Below are positions 19,977-31,777 of a DNA stretch of 64,000 bases, piece by piece; the stretch's first letter is position 1, and the number at the start of each line of letters is the position of its first letter. The notes under the pieces were generated by a model that saw only the letters and a program-made list of their open reading frames with translations, had not been told where the DNA came from and made no database searches. Source of the DNA: Lasiosphaeria ovina (Eukaryota; Ascomycota; Sordariomycetes; Sordariales; Lasiosphaeriaceae); contig JAULSN010000003.1 in assembly GCA_033439765.1 (NCBI GenBank), positions 620,001 to 684,000 on the forward strand, written 5' to 3'. The position numbers and the translations under genes were made by a program.

Positions 19977-21828
19977 ATGTTCGGGACTAGGAAGATTCCG
20001 CTTGCCCAGCCCCCACAGGAGGCCGGCTCGTCATGGCCAGCCATCGCCATTGGCGCGTTCGTTGCCTTTGGAGGCGTCCTGTTTGGCTATGACACGGGCA
20101 CTATCAGCGGCATCCTGGCCATGGACTACTGGAGGGACACCTTCTCGACCGGATACCGCGACCCCAACGGCCATCTAGATGTGTCGCCCTCTCAGTCATC
20201 GGCCATCGTGTCAATTCTGTCCGCTGGCACCTTTTTCGGCGCCCTGTCTTCGCCGTTCCTCGGTGACAACCTGGGCCGCCGCTGGGGCCTCATCATCTCG
20301 ACGTGGGTGTTCATCGTCGGTGTCATTTTCCAGACCGCAGCTACAGCTCTTCCGCTTTTTCTGGCAGGCCGCTTTTTCGCTGGGTTCGGAGTGGGCCTAA
20401 TATCCGCGCTGAGTGGGTGCCCTTATCCTTCGGGCCGATCTCTGTCATAGTGATCGCCCTGGCTGAATATGACTGGGACATGATGCTGACAATCCTCGCA
20501 GTTCCGTTGTACCAGTCCGAGACTGCGCCCAAGTGGATCCGTGGGGCAATCGTGGGAGCCTATCAGGGCGCAATCACCATCGGGCTGCTACTCGCCGCCA
20601 TCCTGGACAACGCCACGCACCTGCGCCAAGACACGGGCTCGTACCGCATCCCAATCGCGGTTCAGTTCGCCTGGGCCCTCATCCTCATCGTGGGCATGCT
20701 TCTCCTGCCTGAGACACCTCGCTACCTGATCAAGCGGAACAGCATGGACAAGGCGGCTGTTTCGCTGGGGCGCCTGCGCCGTCTGTCCAAGAACCACCCG
20801 GACATCCTCGCGGAGCTCGCCGAGATCAGGGCCAACCACGACTACGAGATGCAGCTGGGCAAGGCCAGCTATCTCGACTGCTTCCGTGGCGATATGTTGA
20901 AGAAGCAACTCACCGGGATGGGAGTGCAGGGGCTTCAGCAACTGACTGGTGAGTGACTGATTTGCCTGTCCGTGAACCACTTTCTGAGTCAAAAAACAGG
21001 CATCAACTTCATCTTCTACTACGGCACCCAGTACTTCCTCAACTCGGGCATCCAGAACCCCTTCGTCATCTCCATGATCACCTCTAGCATCAACGTCGTG
21101 TCCACCATCCCCGGCCTCTACTTCATCGACAAATGGGGCCGCCGGCCGATGCTGCTGTGGGGCGCCGTGGGTATGTGCGTCAGCCAGTTCCTGGTGGCCA
21201 TGCTCGGCACCCTGACGACGGGCCAGACCGGCGACGGGACCATCGTCGTGTACAACCTCGAGGCGCAAAAGGCCAGCATCGCCTTTGTGTGCATCTACAT
21301 CTTCTTCTTCGCCTCCACCTGGGGCCCCCTGGCGTGGGTGGTCACGGGCGAGATCTTCCCGCTCAAGCACCGCGCGCAGGGCCTGTCGATCACCACGGCG
21401 ACCAACGTACGCTTCCCCCCCCCCCCCCCCCCCCTTCCCAAACCCCCTAAAAAATGCTAACACACGCCCAGTGGCTGCTCAACTGGGCCATCGCGTACGC
21501 GACGCCGTACCTGGTCAACTACGGCGCGGGGTACGCGAACCTGCAGAGCAAGATCTTCTTCATCTGGTTCGCGTGCTGCTTCCTGTGCATCGCCTTCGTG
21601 TACTTCTTCATCTACGAGACCAAAGGGCTGTCGCTCGAGGAGGTCGACGAGCTGTACAGCGAGGTCGACGCCGCCCGCAAGAGCCGCGGCTGGCGCCCCA
21701 CCACCACCTTCCGCCAGCGCGGGTCCGTCGCCGAGAAGGACGGCTCCGCCAAGGGCAGCTCCGACAGTGGTGCTGCTGTCGAGCAGAGGGATAATCTGTC
21801 TGCGAGCGGGGATGACGGACGCGTGTGA
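19977..21828 (+). CDS. MFS sugar (hexose) transporter
   Basis: Four exons, 19977-20412, 20502-20948, 21000-21406 and 21472-21828, give 548 residues with 12 expected membrane helices. Sugar-porter signatures are all present: 'GVLFGYDTGTISGIL' in helix 1, 'DNLGRRWG' after helix 2, 'PLYQSETAPKWIRG', 'PETPRYLI' at the end of helix 6, 'QQLTGINFIFYYG' in helix 7, 'DKWGRRP', and 'YETKGLSLEEVDELY' at the C-terminus. The family reaction is proton-linked or facilitated uptake of glucose-type sugars across the plasma membrane. It resembles high-affinity hexose transporters and glucose sensors such as Neurospora RCO-3, but transporter and sensor cannot be separated here. Introns are 89, 51 and 65 nt; the third holds an uninterrupted C run just after its donor. 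All junctions keep frame. Confidence 0.92.
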
Positions 21829-22414
21829 AGGGGTGGTGGCTGGCTGGCTGGGGTAGGGGTTGGTAGGGATAAGGACGTGCATGGGTGGGTGTTTTCTTTT
21901 CTTGCTTTTTTTGTTATTTCTTTGTTTTGATGAGCGTCATTATTGATACCTGCGTTTTCTGTAAGCTTTGCTTTTCTTCGAGCGTTAATCGGCAGTATCT
22001 GGGGCTTGGTTGGCGTTCCTTGGGTTTTCGAATTATCTTTGTAGATTGCACAGTTTGAGGCTCGTTCACTCGTACCGCTCGCTTCGTGAGCGTCAGATCT
22101 AGTGGCGTGGAGGCTCCATATGCGGCCACAGAGGCAAGAATTTGCATATACTGCCCGCTGGGAAATTGGGGATCCCGTCCGCTCTCCCGTGGACAAGCGA
22201 TCGAGGCCTTTGCTATCGATAAGCGTCATGAGATTATTATCAATAGGAGCTGTTACTTCGTTATTTCATGTTGAGAGGTCGCGAGTGAGGTGGACACGTT
22301 GAGGCGTGTACCTACGGGGTCATCCCTTGAACAGAGTAAAGATACGGAATACTCCGCGCGGGTAGTCCGTCCTCCGGAGGCGCCCCTGATTCGCCGACCA
22401 ACCGCTGCAGGCAG

Positions 22415-22452
<38 letters not shown>

Positions 22453-22829
22453 TGCACAGGCACAGAGCTTGATGCAGAAGCCGCCATACATATGTACATC
22501 TCAGTGCCTGCCTGCATGCGCAAGGGCATTGAAGTTGAAGAGGGCGCGAAGTTCTGGGGTCATCATGAAGGCACCCAAATTGAGCTTTTCACGGGCGGCT
22601 GTGTAGGGGAGCAGATCTGCTTCGTGAGGCTGCTCGACCGGGAGTCCACGAGGAAACGCCAGCTACCGCCGACAGAGATCAGCCCGGAGAGGATGTTGGC
22701 TCCAAGTTTGGCTTCCACCCTAAGTGCGCAAAATTTCTCCAAATGAGTCTTCCTTTGAAGATATATATTGTAGTTACTAAGAGGTATCAATAGAATCAGA
22801 CACAACATTAGAGTGGTCCAGGCAGACTT
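21829..22829. other. Intergenic region with a hexanucleotide microsatellite
   Basis: Downstream of the transporter and downstream of the convergent kinase pseudogene. No gene recognised. Confidence 0.5.
22416..22466. repeat. (GGCACA)n microsatellite
   Basis: About eight consecutive 6-base units, one of them altered to GGCACATGCACA. Non-coding. Confidence 0.9.
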
Positions 22830-24443
22830 TCACTCTTCCGTATTAGCCACATCCGGGGACTTTCCAAGCCACGGGTGATAATACGCTGCCGCGGTACTCG
22901 GCCTCTTTTCTGGTATCCAGCGCAAAAGGGATTGCACGAAGTCGACAAACTGGTCCCTATCCGGCCCTTCGTCCATCGTCGTGACAAGAGACTCTAGGGT
23001 TCGTGACTCGGGTATCGCAACGACTCCTCTCCAGGTGCCTGTTTCAGGGGAATGATGTGTTAGGATGAAGCATTACACCGTGTGCAGTTCATGTAGGGGA
23101 CGTACCATCTGCATCCCAGTATTTCCTCGACTTGTCGCTCCTTTTCAGCAAGTCCAACGGCGGCGGCCCGAGAAGGGAAACCATGTCGGCCAAGTGGTGG
23201 GCTTCGTTCTGTTCCTTGTTGTCGGAGTCTTAGATGGTAAACAAAGGCTTCGGCTCAAGCATGTTCCAAGTCTAGCAGAACCAAATTTCCATCATCAGCT
23301 ATCTGGTTTAAACATAAGAGGTGAAATTTTTCCTACTAGAATCCCGATGCTCCACATGTCGATGGCCCAGTTCCAGCCCATGTCCAGCAGAATTTCGGGT
23401 GCTCGGTGCTGAATGGGCAGTACAATTCCTTTGTGCTAGTCGCCAATACGGGCTTCGCCAAAGTCGCAAAGGTACAGCGGCCCGTGCCCTGCCATAAGAA
23501 GCTGGGAATCGTAGATGGTGAGCTCATCGGTGACTTGCTTCCTTGCCGATGGTCTGGTTAGTTCGGCCTCTGCGAACTGCTCCAAATATGAGTCATCGCT
23601 GATGCCAACGAGAAGGTTGCCGGCATGGACGTCTGTTCACATGGAGTGTAAGGGTGGGCGGAGGTGGATTCTGAACGAGGCACTTGCCACTATGAACAAC
23701 ATTGGCAACACCGTGGAGAAAGTCCAAGGCCAGTAGGACTTGAGGGAGGGCCGCTCTGGCAAGCTCAACATCGAAGACGCCTGACGGCATCTTGTCTTGC
23801 AAGGCTCTCAGACTCAGGCTCATGGGGGGAAGAACAAGGACCTCGTGGGTGCCGTGTGGGCCTTTAATTTTGAACGAATCGTCGACCATCCGAATGTGGT
23901 TTCGGCCCTCATGCTCGGACTCGAAGGTCTTCAGGTGTCGGAAGACGTCGACCTCGCGGACGTGAGGGAGTATGGTGACATGAATCTTTAGGGTGACGTA
24001 ATGACGGTGACTTGACAGGAAAGAAACATGGCTAAGTAGCCGTAATTGGGTAAAGAATAGAATTTATGGAAGTACGCTCACACAAGATCGTGGCAGAGCC
24101 AGGTTGTTGCAGTGGTGCCGTAGCCCAATTTGGCGACGACCTGATATCGATCGTGAATGACTTGGCCAATGCCCGCGGGGTAGAAAGTTGCCGGGTCATA
24201 GAATGGCATGTTTTCTTCCTCCACCTTGATGGAAGGATTGATGATGTCCAAACCGCTTGATGGGAATCTTCGAGGTGGAAGTGGTGGCCTCCGGCTCGGT
24301 GAACTGGAATTGGAACTGAAAGCCCGGGTGGGGGCGGCCGTTGCGCGAAGAAGGTGAAGTGATAAAAATGGAGCTGGAGTCTTCTGGCCAGGAAAGTTCG
24401 TTGCTGAGATGGCGTGGAAGGATAGAAAACGCTTGGGTATCAT
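22830..24443 (-). pseudogene. SRPK-type serine/threonine protein kinase, two in-frame stops
   Basis: Five exons (24443-24082, 24010-23688, 23632-23337, 23271-23106, 23038-22830) join in frame to 452 codons. Landmarks in order: 'KVEEENMPFYDP', glycine loop 'LGYGTTATTWL', 'YVTLKI' (VAIK-like Lys), 'VLVLPPMSLSLRAL', 'LLALDFLHG', 'DVHAGNLLVG' (HRD-like loop), 'YLCDFGEARIGD' (DFG), 'HRAPEILLDMGW', 'MVSLLGPPPLDLLKRS', and 'RPSTAAAYYHPWL'. This is the fungal SR-protein-kinase-like layout. However, TAG occurs at 23436-23438 right after 'ARIGD', and TAA at 23230-23232 after 'PLFTI'. Both fall where the family has ordinary residues. All four introns still have correct borders and phases (one is GC-AG), so loss of function looks recent, or the stops are read through. 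The N-terminal 80 residues are Ser/Arg-rich and may be a mitochondrial presequence. Confidence 0.75.
23633..23687 (-). other. GC-AG intron in the kinase pseudogene
   Basis: 55 nt. The donor is GCAAGT and the acceptor is GAACAG. It joins 'ANVVHS' to 'DVHAGNLL', restoring the kinase catalytic-loop order. No GT donor nearby gives the right frame. Confidence 0.65.
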
Positions 24444-24967
24444 ATTTTACTTGGACGATAATGGGCTGTCAGATGAAATGTTGCAAGAAATCATCTGAGT
24501 GTCGCCTCCTGAATATACCAAAAACTCCGAAATGTTGTCTCCCTGGGAGCGACAGCTCAAGATTTAATTGGCTCACAGCCCCCATCATTCCGCGTAATCA
24601 CGTGGTCTATGCCCCCTGAGCAGCAAGCTATCGCAGCCAAACACTGGGTCACGCACTGTGTCGTACGCACAGTGATCATATGGCCACAAACCTGCCGACT
24701 TGTACCCGACAGACGTGAGATTGGTTAACCCTTGGGGACTGGTTATATGAGATTTATCTTCCACCCGTGATTTAATGGGGGCAAGTCTTTCCCTAAGTAG
24801 CAGAGTGAGTCTCCGTACAAAGGATGGGGTGGCTGTCTATTAAAAGACACATCTGCTGCGTATTACAAAGAGCATTCGCAACTGTCCAACGCTTCCTCTG
24901 CGATCAGTCTTTCCCATCACCGGCCTCGGCAGATTCGTAGTCCATGATGTGCTTGCTATCGATCTGC
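24444..24967. other. Intergenic region, no gene seen
   Basis: AT-rich sequence between the kinase pseudogene start and the 3' end of the F-box gene. No coding pattern. Confidence 0.4.
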
Positions 24968-27104
24968 TCATCGCCATTTTCCACCCCCCTCAAGTGGCCA
25001 GCTCTCCCACTCCTCGTGCCAGGGCATCGACGGCTCCTTCGCGGGCCAGAGCCTGCGGAAGCAGAAAACAAACGCGCGGTTGTCCTCACAATCCTCCTCA
25101 GACAGACGACTCAGATCGTCAACTTGACGGCTCGGCTTACACTCCCGCGTCCATAAGTGGCCCGCGGCGCGGCAATCGTCGCGGAGGGCCCTGCTGACGA
25201 TGAATTTCCGCAGCACACCAGCGATCAGGAGACGGGAAGGTTTATGGGAGCCCCAGTTTAGATCGTTGACAGTGCCTGGGTTCGACCAGTTGAAGCCGCC
25301 GTCAGTCTCCAGCACCATGCTGTCGAGGGCCAGGACTCCTCTGCCCAGGCCGTCGTAGCCGGAAGGCTTGGCCGAGGCTACGGTACGAAATATGGCGCAG
25401 GCGAGACGCTTGTCGACGGCATGGTCCACTCACATGTCGAGGATGTGGCCCCAGCGATAGCCGGGGAGGGCGGCACAGTAGGCTGGGAGGTACTCGCGGC
25501 CAAAGTCGTCAAAGTGCGGCTCGACGAGCGTGTCGTAGTCGCTGCGGCTGTGGCTGCGGCTGTCGTTGGCAAGGAAGGAGGACGGCGGGGTCACGTCGAG
25601 CATCAGGAAAAGTTGCTAGAGCCTGGGAAAGCGGCCGATAGCCTTGTACTTGGCCACCTCTGCGGCGTCACCTCTGGAGCGGTGGACCGAGATGGCCAGG
25701 TTTTCGATGGCTGGGCATCGCGCGACGATGCGGGAAATTTCGTCAAGGTCCGGGCTGACGCCCTTCCATACGGCGGGCCTCAGCCAGAGCAGCTCGAGTT
25801 TGGGGTTCAGGGCGTCGGCGAGCGACATAGCGTCATGGTCCCATGCGGCGAGACGGAGCGAGGTCAGGGCTGGCAGGCCACCGAGGAAGTGCTTGAGCGC
25901 GTTGAGGTACTCGGGCGGCTGCGTCTCGTGGCAGGTGAAGGCCAGTGAGGACAGGCACGAGAACTGGCAGCTAGTCGCCAGCACGTGCAGCACGTCTGCA
26001 GTGGGCCGAGCTTCAATCTTGAGGTGGTCCTGCAGTGCCTCAAGGAGACCGGCCCCAATCCAATCGTCTATAAAGTTCCTTGGACACTCGCCTATGTAGT
26101 CGATGTAAAAGAAGCCATCTTTGTCTATAACTCTGCGCCAACTGTCAGGTCCGAGATTTAAAAGTAGGCTTCGGAGAGGTGCAGGTGCAGACGCCCCCTC
26201 TCTTGGGTCGAGGACTGGGCCTGGGGGCGGCGCAGCGCGAGGAGACATGGAAGGGATTGGAAAGTTCCGCATTCGGACTTTGGTCAGGTTCGGTGCCAGG
26301 CCCCGCTCGAGCATCTGGCACGTGGCTTCTACCTGCGCAATACGGTCGTTGTTGAATGGGAAATGGTAATGCCGAGGCCAGATGCTGTACAGGCAGGGCG
26401 ATTGGCAAAGGGCAAGCTCGTGGGGGTCGGGGACGGGCTCGTTGAGGCTACGCAGGAGGAAAGTGCGGTGATGAAGGCGACACCGAAGCGCGTCCTTCTC
26501 GTGCAGCGCTTGGAGGAGGCAGGGAGGGAACTGGCTGGGGCATTGGTAGACGAGGTCGGCGAGGGCGGGAAGTCGGCGGATCAGTCTAGCAAGCGGTAGC
26601 CATGCATAATCCATGTCGTAGGCCCATTTGATCGACTCGTTATCATTCGGAAAGCGGATGCCCTCATATGCACGAGGACCGTCGCCCTCCTGCCAAAGCT
26701 CCATTCGATCCCACTGCGAATCGGGCACTGCGGTTAATCGACGGCGTCCGTAATCAATTGGCATAAGAAAGTTGCCAGTTGTCTTGAGACCTTTCTTCGT
26801 TCTCGTACAGCTGGCGCGGCGGCAAGCTCATTACGCCAGCAATGTCAATTCGGCGGACGTGGCCGAAGGCGCCGCGGCGTTGCAACAGGTCCTCGCACTG
26901 CTGCACATGGCGGGCAAGTCGGGCTGGGTGGGAAATATTGAACCCGACAGTTCGGAAGAGGGCAGTGCTGGCAACCGAGTAACACCGCTTGTTGACCAGC
27001 GCAAGGGCAACAAGGCTCGGCGGGTCATCTCGCGCGACATTATTGACAATCCGCAGCAGAATCTCGGTCGGCAGCTTGCCTAGATTTGGGTCTTGTTGCG
27101 CCAT
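24968..27104 (-). pseudogene. F-box/LRR-like protein gene with two frame breaks
   Basis: Starts at ATG 27104 with an F-box: 'LGKLPTEILLRIVNNVARDD' followed by 'LVALALVNKRCYSVAS'. The chain runs to about 26760. It resumes one frame away at 'VPDSQWDRMELWQEGDG' for about 370 residues of leucine-rich, repeat-poor sequence ('CLSSLAFTCHETQPPEYL', 'LVARCPAIENLAIS'-like segments), ending 'GYRWGHILDM' at 25430. It resumes again as 'VDHAVDKRLACAIFRTVASA' to the stop at 24968. A GTAATG..GCAG intron could bridge the first break at the cost of about 40 coding bases. The second break has a GTGAGT but no acceptor in phase. F-box proteins act as substrate adaptors of SCF ubiquitin ligases. Whether this copy is functional is doubtful. 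Confidence 0.6.
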
Positions 27105-28760
27105 TTTGGTTGTTGAGAAGGAAAAGAAATAAAAAAGCCAAACCTGGGAGGAAGGAGGGTTTCCTGAGCGAGGTGGACGTGTTTTTGACGGGAGGAGCGC
27201 AAGATAAGGTAATTGCCATACGGCAGCGATAAGTGATTGTTTCCAGTCATTTTGATACGTGCAATGTCAGGCAGACGAAGGCGAGTCACAAGCTCAAGTG
27301 ATTCTCACGTGGACGAGATATTTCTAGGCAAGAAAATGGCCTTTTCGAATCTTAAAGAGGGGATTCTAATAACTTTACCTCCTTAAGCGGAAGAAAATCT
27401 TTAGCCGTCCCCCGCCGATAAATATGGAGGGATTAGACTTTGATTATACAAACCCGGTCTAGTTAGTGGATTTCCTCCATACAAATACAAGTAAGAAAGA
27501 ATACGTACCCGCTAATTAGGGCAGAGTATTACGAAGCAAAGCCATTAAATATCTCTAGTCCCTAGGTACTCTCTATTTGTTTCTTTCTTGGCGCGTGACT
27601 TCACGGCAAGCAATGGCCCCCTGATCTTGACCCGTCATCGCATCTCCTATTGCAACCTGGCTTGCGGGTCATGGCCTGTAGGGCACTGTATTGTATTTGC
27701 CACTCACTTGTTGACTGCATGTGAAAGGCACTGTAACGAATGCCAACCCCATTGTTCGGATGAAGATCCCCCCACTTCTCGCCCACATGCCACGTTGCCA
27801 GGTCTAGAGCGGCGGGGTCTTTTCGACAACAGGAATCTCCCCTGGAAAATTACTCACACGGCGCCGAGCTGTTTGGCCCTGCCGTCACCCATCAACCTTG
27901 CAATTCCATCGCACCCAACGGCAAGCAGCGCAAGCGCCGCCATGAAAATACAGATGCAAGTTTCGCCAAGGTTGTCACGATCAAGGGACTTCTTTGGCTC
28001 GGAGAGGTCAACGGCAAGGCGCACCTGATTGCCTCATGGACCACCGACCACCACCCAGACCGACGCCCTTGTCGACTTGAAGAAAAAGTTCTTCATGGCT
28101 CGTACAATTTGTGCCGCACCTTGGTTTTCGACATTGGTGAAAAGTGGATTGTTCGCCTTCCCCTGCTCGGCAGAACCAGCCAAGCGCACACCCTTATGAG
28201 TATCAAAATGAGTGACGACATAGTCAAGTCGATATATAGACAGGTTGCCCAGTTCATGCTCCAGATCGCCGGCGGCCCTTGACACTCGCGACCCACGAGA
28301 TTATCCGTCTCGGAGGAGCCAACGTGCTCGGTAGCGCCCCTATTTCTCATGTCTTCTTCCAAAAAAACCAGAATTAGTGAACGGAACGCGCAACCTACCG
28401 AGTAATTAAACGAGACCAACTTAACCTCCCTTCCACCATCCCACGAAGATCACCTTCCCACCACCCCATCAAACACAGCCTGCACAACAAAACCTGATCG
28501 GCGGCCGCCGCTTGACGGGCCGGTTCCTGACGCTGCGGTACACGTCGCGCCGCGTCGGCAGCTCGCTGATGTCGGGCGGACCCGGCGGCTTGCCGCCCGT
28601 CACATAGACGGCGACGGCCGTGGCCCGGACCATGGCGTGCCCCGCCAGGAACGCGCGCCGGCTCGTCGTACGGTGCATCACGTGCTTACGCTTGGCTAGG
28701 ATGTTGGCGATGATGGGGTGGACCTGCTGGGGTCGATGGGGGCCATGTTGGCTGGTGGAT
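27105..28760. other. Gene-poor region
   Basis: 27290-27560 is AT-rich with no open frame. Frames at 27590-28030 (+), 28030-28420 (-) and 28470-28680 (-) lack motifs, and I could not join them. I do not call a gene. Confidence 0.4.
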
Positions 28761-28761
28761 T

Positions 28762-28823
<62 letters not shown>

Positions 28824-28832
28824 GTGTGTGTG

Positions 28833-28876
<44 letters not shown>
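28761..28876. repeat. (TG)n microsatellite
   Basis: About 116 bases of TG dinucleotide repeat, interrupted by two TGCG units and an early TATG. The long Cys/Val and Thr/His frames across it are artefacts. Confidence 0.97.
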
Positions 28877-28877
<1 letters not shown>

Positions 28878-29746
28878 CGATGTCGGTGCGAGCGTTGGAT
28901 TCTGATGTGCAGAGTTTTGTGTGTCTTGGGATGTAACGAGCCGAGCAGGCGATGGTTTTGGTTGTGGAGAAGGGAGGAACTGGATGCTGGCAGAAATGCA
29001 GAATAAATACGTTGACTTCATGCGAACACTTTGAGTTGTGTAGATTTGGCACTCCACTTATGGAAGAAAAACAAGAAGCATATTTTGAACGATATACTGC
29101 CCGCAGCACCGATCTAGATTTCGGAAATGTGCCGTTGTGGAAGTCAAATCGCGACAACCATGGTGGGTAAAAGTCTATAACTGAACAGTTCAGCCGCAGA
29201 ACATAGTTTAATGACGTTTTCTATCAACAAGGAAAGTTTTAGAGAGCCTAGGATGGGGAAAGCTTGATGAAAGACAACGTCCAAAAGAGAGGGCGGAAAT
29301 AACTGAACAGAGTCTTTGGATTTGTGCCTAGAGAAAGTCCAGGTAGATTCGGTGAGTATCAGCAGTTAATTAATTTCTGCTCTCTGTGTTATTGGCATCT
29401 TACAGTAAGTGGCTGGAAGGTTAGACTCAAACTGAGTTCCATAGATCTACCAATCAACTTGGTCAAATCTACTGGCTTGCTCCTCATACGGAGATACGTT
29501 GTATAGTAAACTAGGTAAGAAAAGAGTAAATTATTGACCGCAACCTTATGAGTGGAGCTTATATCCGTATTTTAAGATGTGAGAGAAACCTTCGTCTTTC
29601 TGGGAGGTCATATAAGACCAGTATACATTGTCCAAGGACGCCTTCGATCCTCGCAGACAAAGTGAATTATAAATCTTTCCCTCGAGTGCTCTAACTCTCC
29701 ACCCAACTTCACGACGATAACAACAAGAAAAGCACCAGCAGCAAAA
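28877..29746. other. Intergenic region upstream of the F-box-like gene
   Basis: AT-rich, no gene seen. The promoter of the gene starting at 29747 lies at its right end. A 'tataagacc' TATA-like motif is at about 29609-29617. Confidence 0.4.
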
Positions 29747-31246
29747 ATGGTATCTGCAGCACCAGAAGAAGCAGCAAAACCAAAAACGCCACCAACAGCA
29801 GCACCAACTGCAGCTGCAACGGCAACGGAAGCAACAACAACAATGACAGCAACATCATCATCAACATCATCAACAACAGCAACAGCGACAGCTGTAACGG
29901 AAACAGCAGTAGGAGAGTTCTTGCAGCTTTATGCTATCCGCACCGCCGCCCCCGCCGAGACGGACGAGCCCCGAGAGGCCCCAACCGAGCTGCGCTCGCT
30001 GCCAGCCGAGCTGATCGAGGAGGTCTGCGCGGCGCTGCAAGACGACAGGCAGGCACTGCACAACTTCCGGCTGACGGGCTCGCGATACTGGGCGACCGGC
30101 GGCCGGTTCGTCCTCCCAGTCGTGCGGGCGCTGTTCACAATGGACAGCATGAGACAACTAACCCGTCTCTCGGCCGACCACCCGCAGCTGGCCGTCGGCG
30201 TGCGCAAGCTCGAGCTGTCGGCGGCGTGGATCGACCACCCCCACCAGCGCCTAGACCACGTCTATCTCTGCAGGGTGTACGAAGCCAGGCTCCACCAGGC
30301 GCTGCAGCCTTCGGCGGCGGCGGACAGACCAGGCTTCGCCCGGCTGCGGCACATCATCCTACACTGCGGCCACGAGTTGCCCCCCGCGTGGCCCGAGCCC
30401 GCGGAGCTGCTGGAGCCCGCAGAACCCGAATACTTCACGAAGGAAATCCGCCTCCGCTCTGGGGCGACGCCCGTGCGCGACGTGCTGGGCGCGCTGGAGT
30501 CCTCGGGCGCCAACGGCACGCTGACGCGGCTCGAGCTGCGCGGGCTCGACTGGGCCGTCTTCTTGAACGCGTGCACGATGAACGAGTTCGGCGGCACCGA
30601 CGGCGACCCGCCGCGGCTGCTGCCGCGGCTCAGGCACCTGCGGCTCGATTTCGACTTCCAGCCGCACATGTGGTGGTACATCGACGGCGATGCCGAGGAC
30701 GACGGCCACCACACGGGGACGTCGCGGCCCGTCGGCGGGTTCCTCGCGGACCGGCGCATGCGCGCGCTCGAGGTGCTCGACGTGCGCGCGACCGGGTCGA
30801 CGGACCAGAGCCTGGTGACGCTGGCGGACAACTGGCCCGGCGGCATCAATCTGAAAGAGACCATCTCGCCGCGGTGTTTCTGGCCGCGGCTGAGGGTGCT
30901 CCGCCTTGACAGCGTGTGGTGCGATGGCGATGAGCTGATCAAGGTGCTGATAAGGCACGAGAAGACGCTGCGCGAGCTGAAAATGGTGGATGTGCACCTG
31001 CTGTCGTCGTGGCCGCGCCTGCTGCACAGCGTCCGGGAGAGGCTGTGCCTGACTACCGCTGTCGTGGACGCCGACCCCATGCTCACCGGCTGCAGTGAGG
31101 AGGAAGACACAAAGGGTGCGATCGAGTGGTGGGTTATAGACGATAAGCTGCACAGGGCTATTGGCGACTGGCTTTGCTGCCGCACCCCGGGCGAGTGTCC
31201 GCTGAACGACGACATGCTCATGCACGGGTGTTATCAGGAGCCTTGA
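29747..31246 (+). CDS. F-box-like domain protein
   Basis: Intact single-exon frame of 499 residues. Residues 1-53 are almost only Ala, Thr, Ser and Pro, encoded by CAA/CAG/ACA-type repeats; this is a disordered leader. Residues about 82-115 read 'LRSLPAELIEEVCAALQD' then 'LHNFRLTGSRYWATGG', an F-box-like motif. The rest is leucine-rich with spaced 'LRLDFDF', 'LEVLDVRATG', 'LRVLRLDSVW' and 'LRELKMVDVHLL', consistent with the degenerate LRR solenoid that follows F-boxes in many fungal proteins. Probable role: SCF ubiquitin-ligase substrate adaptor, inferred. It shares layout but no obvious close identity with the broken F-box gene at 25-27 kb. Confidence 0.7.
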   Translation: MVSAAPEEAAKPKTPPTAAPTAAATATEATTTMTATSSSTSSTTATATAVTETAVGEFLQLYAIRTAAPAETDEPREAPTELRSLPAELIEEVCAALQDDRQALHNFRLTGSRYWATGGRFVLPVVRALFTMDSMRQLTRLSADHPQLAVGVRKLELSAAWIDHPHQRLDHVYLCRVYEARLHQALQPSAAADRPGFARLRHIILHCGHELPPAWPEPAELLEPAEPEYFTKEIRLRSGATPVRDVLGALESSGANGTLTRLELRGLDWAVFLNACTMNEFGGTDGDPPRLLPRLRHLRLDFDFQPHMWWYIDGDAEDDGHHTGTSRPVGGFLADRRMRALEVLDVRATGSTDQSLVTLADNWPGGINLKETISPRCFWPRLRVLRLDSVWCDGDELIKVLIRHEKTLRELKMVDVHLLSSWPRLLHSVRERLCLTTAVVDADPMLTGCSEEEDTKGAIEWWVIDDKLHRAIGDWLCCRTPGECPLNDDMLMHGCYQEP

Positions 31247-31777
31247 TTACGGCATATGGTGGCCTGATCAAAGCTATTTTTAGGCCTGTTTTAGATTGGC
31301 GTACCATGGTGGCTGTACAGTTGATTCATTCTTACCTGGTCAGGGGCTGAAGTAATCCACTGTTGATTTCAGGGGCTCTTGGTCAATATTTAAATATACT
31401 ATATTTCGTCTGCTTCAATATGACTTGCCTAAAGGATGGACTTCCACAGTTATAATTATCACAAAAGTGAAATAGCTCATACCCATCACCATGTACACGT
31501 TAAAGGATAACATAGGCACTTGCCGCGGTACAGAAAAAAGTCAAACAATTGGACGGCACTACTCCGACATTGTCATTATTTACGTCACACCCTGGCTTGG
31601 ATTTCATTCAGTGTTGCTAAAATTGGCAATTCTCTTAGCTCTCTTGGTTTTTGGCAGCCGGAGAGTTCAGTACCTGACGTGGGTGGAGGAATGAGTTCAT
31701 CTCTCTTTTGTTCTATATTTGTTTGATTAATATTAACTGAGGCTGCTATGCAACATACAATGTCCCAACCTGGCCAC
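31247..31777. other. Intergenic region, no gene seen
   Basis: AT-rich, between convergent 3' ends. No coding pattern. Confidence 0.4.

Noticed and set aside
20588..21463. 291-residue antisense frame opposite the sugar transporter
   Set aside because: Shadow. It crosses two introns of the transporter and has no family motif.
28690..29160. Frames encoding long Cys-Val or Thr-His repeats
   Set aside because: Translations of the (TG)n microsatellite, open in all frames by repeat composition.
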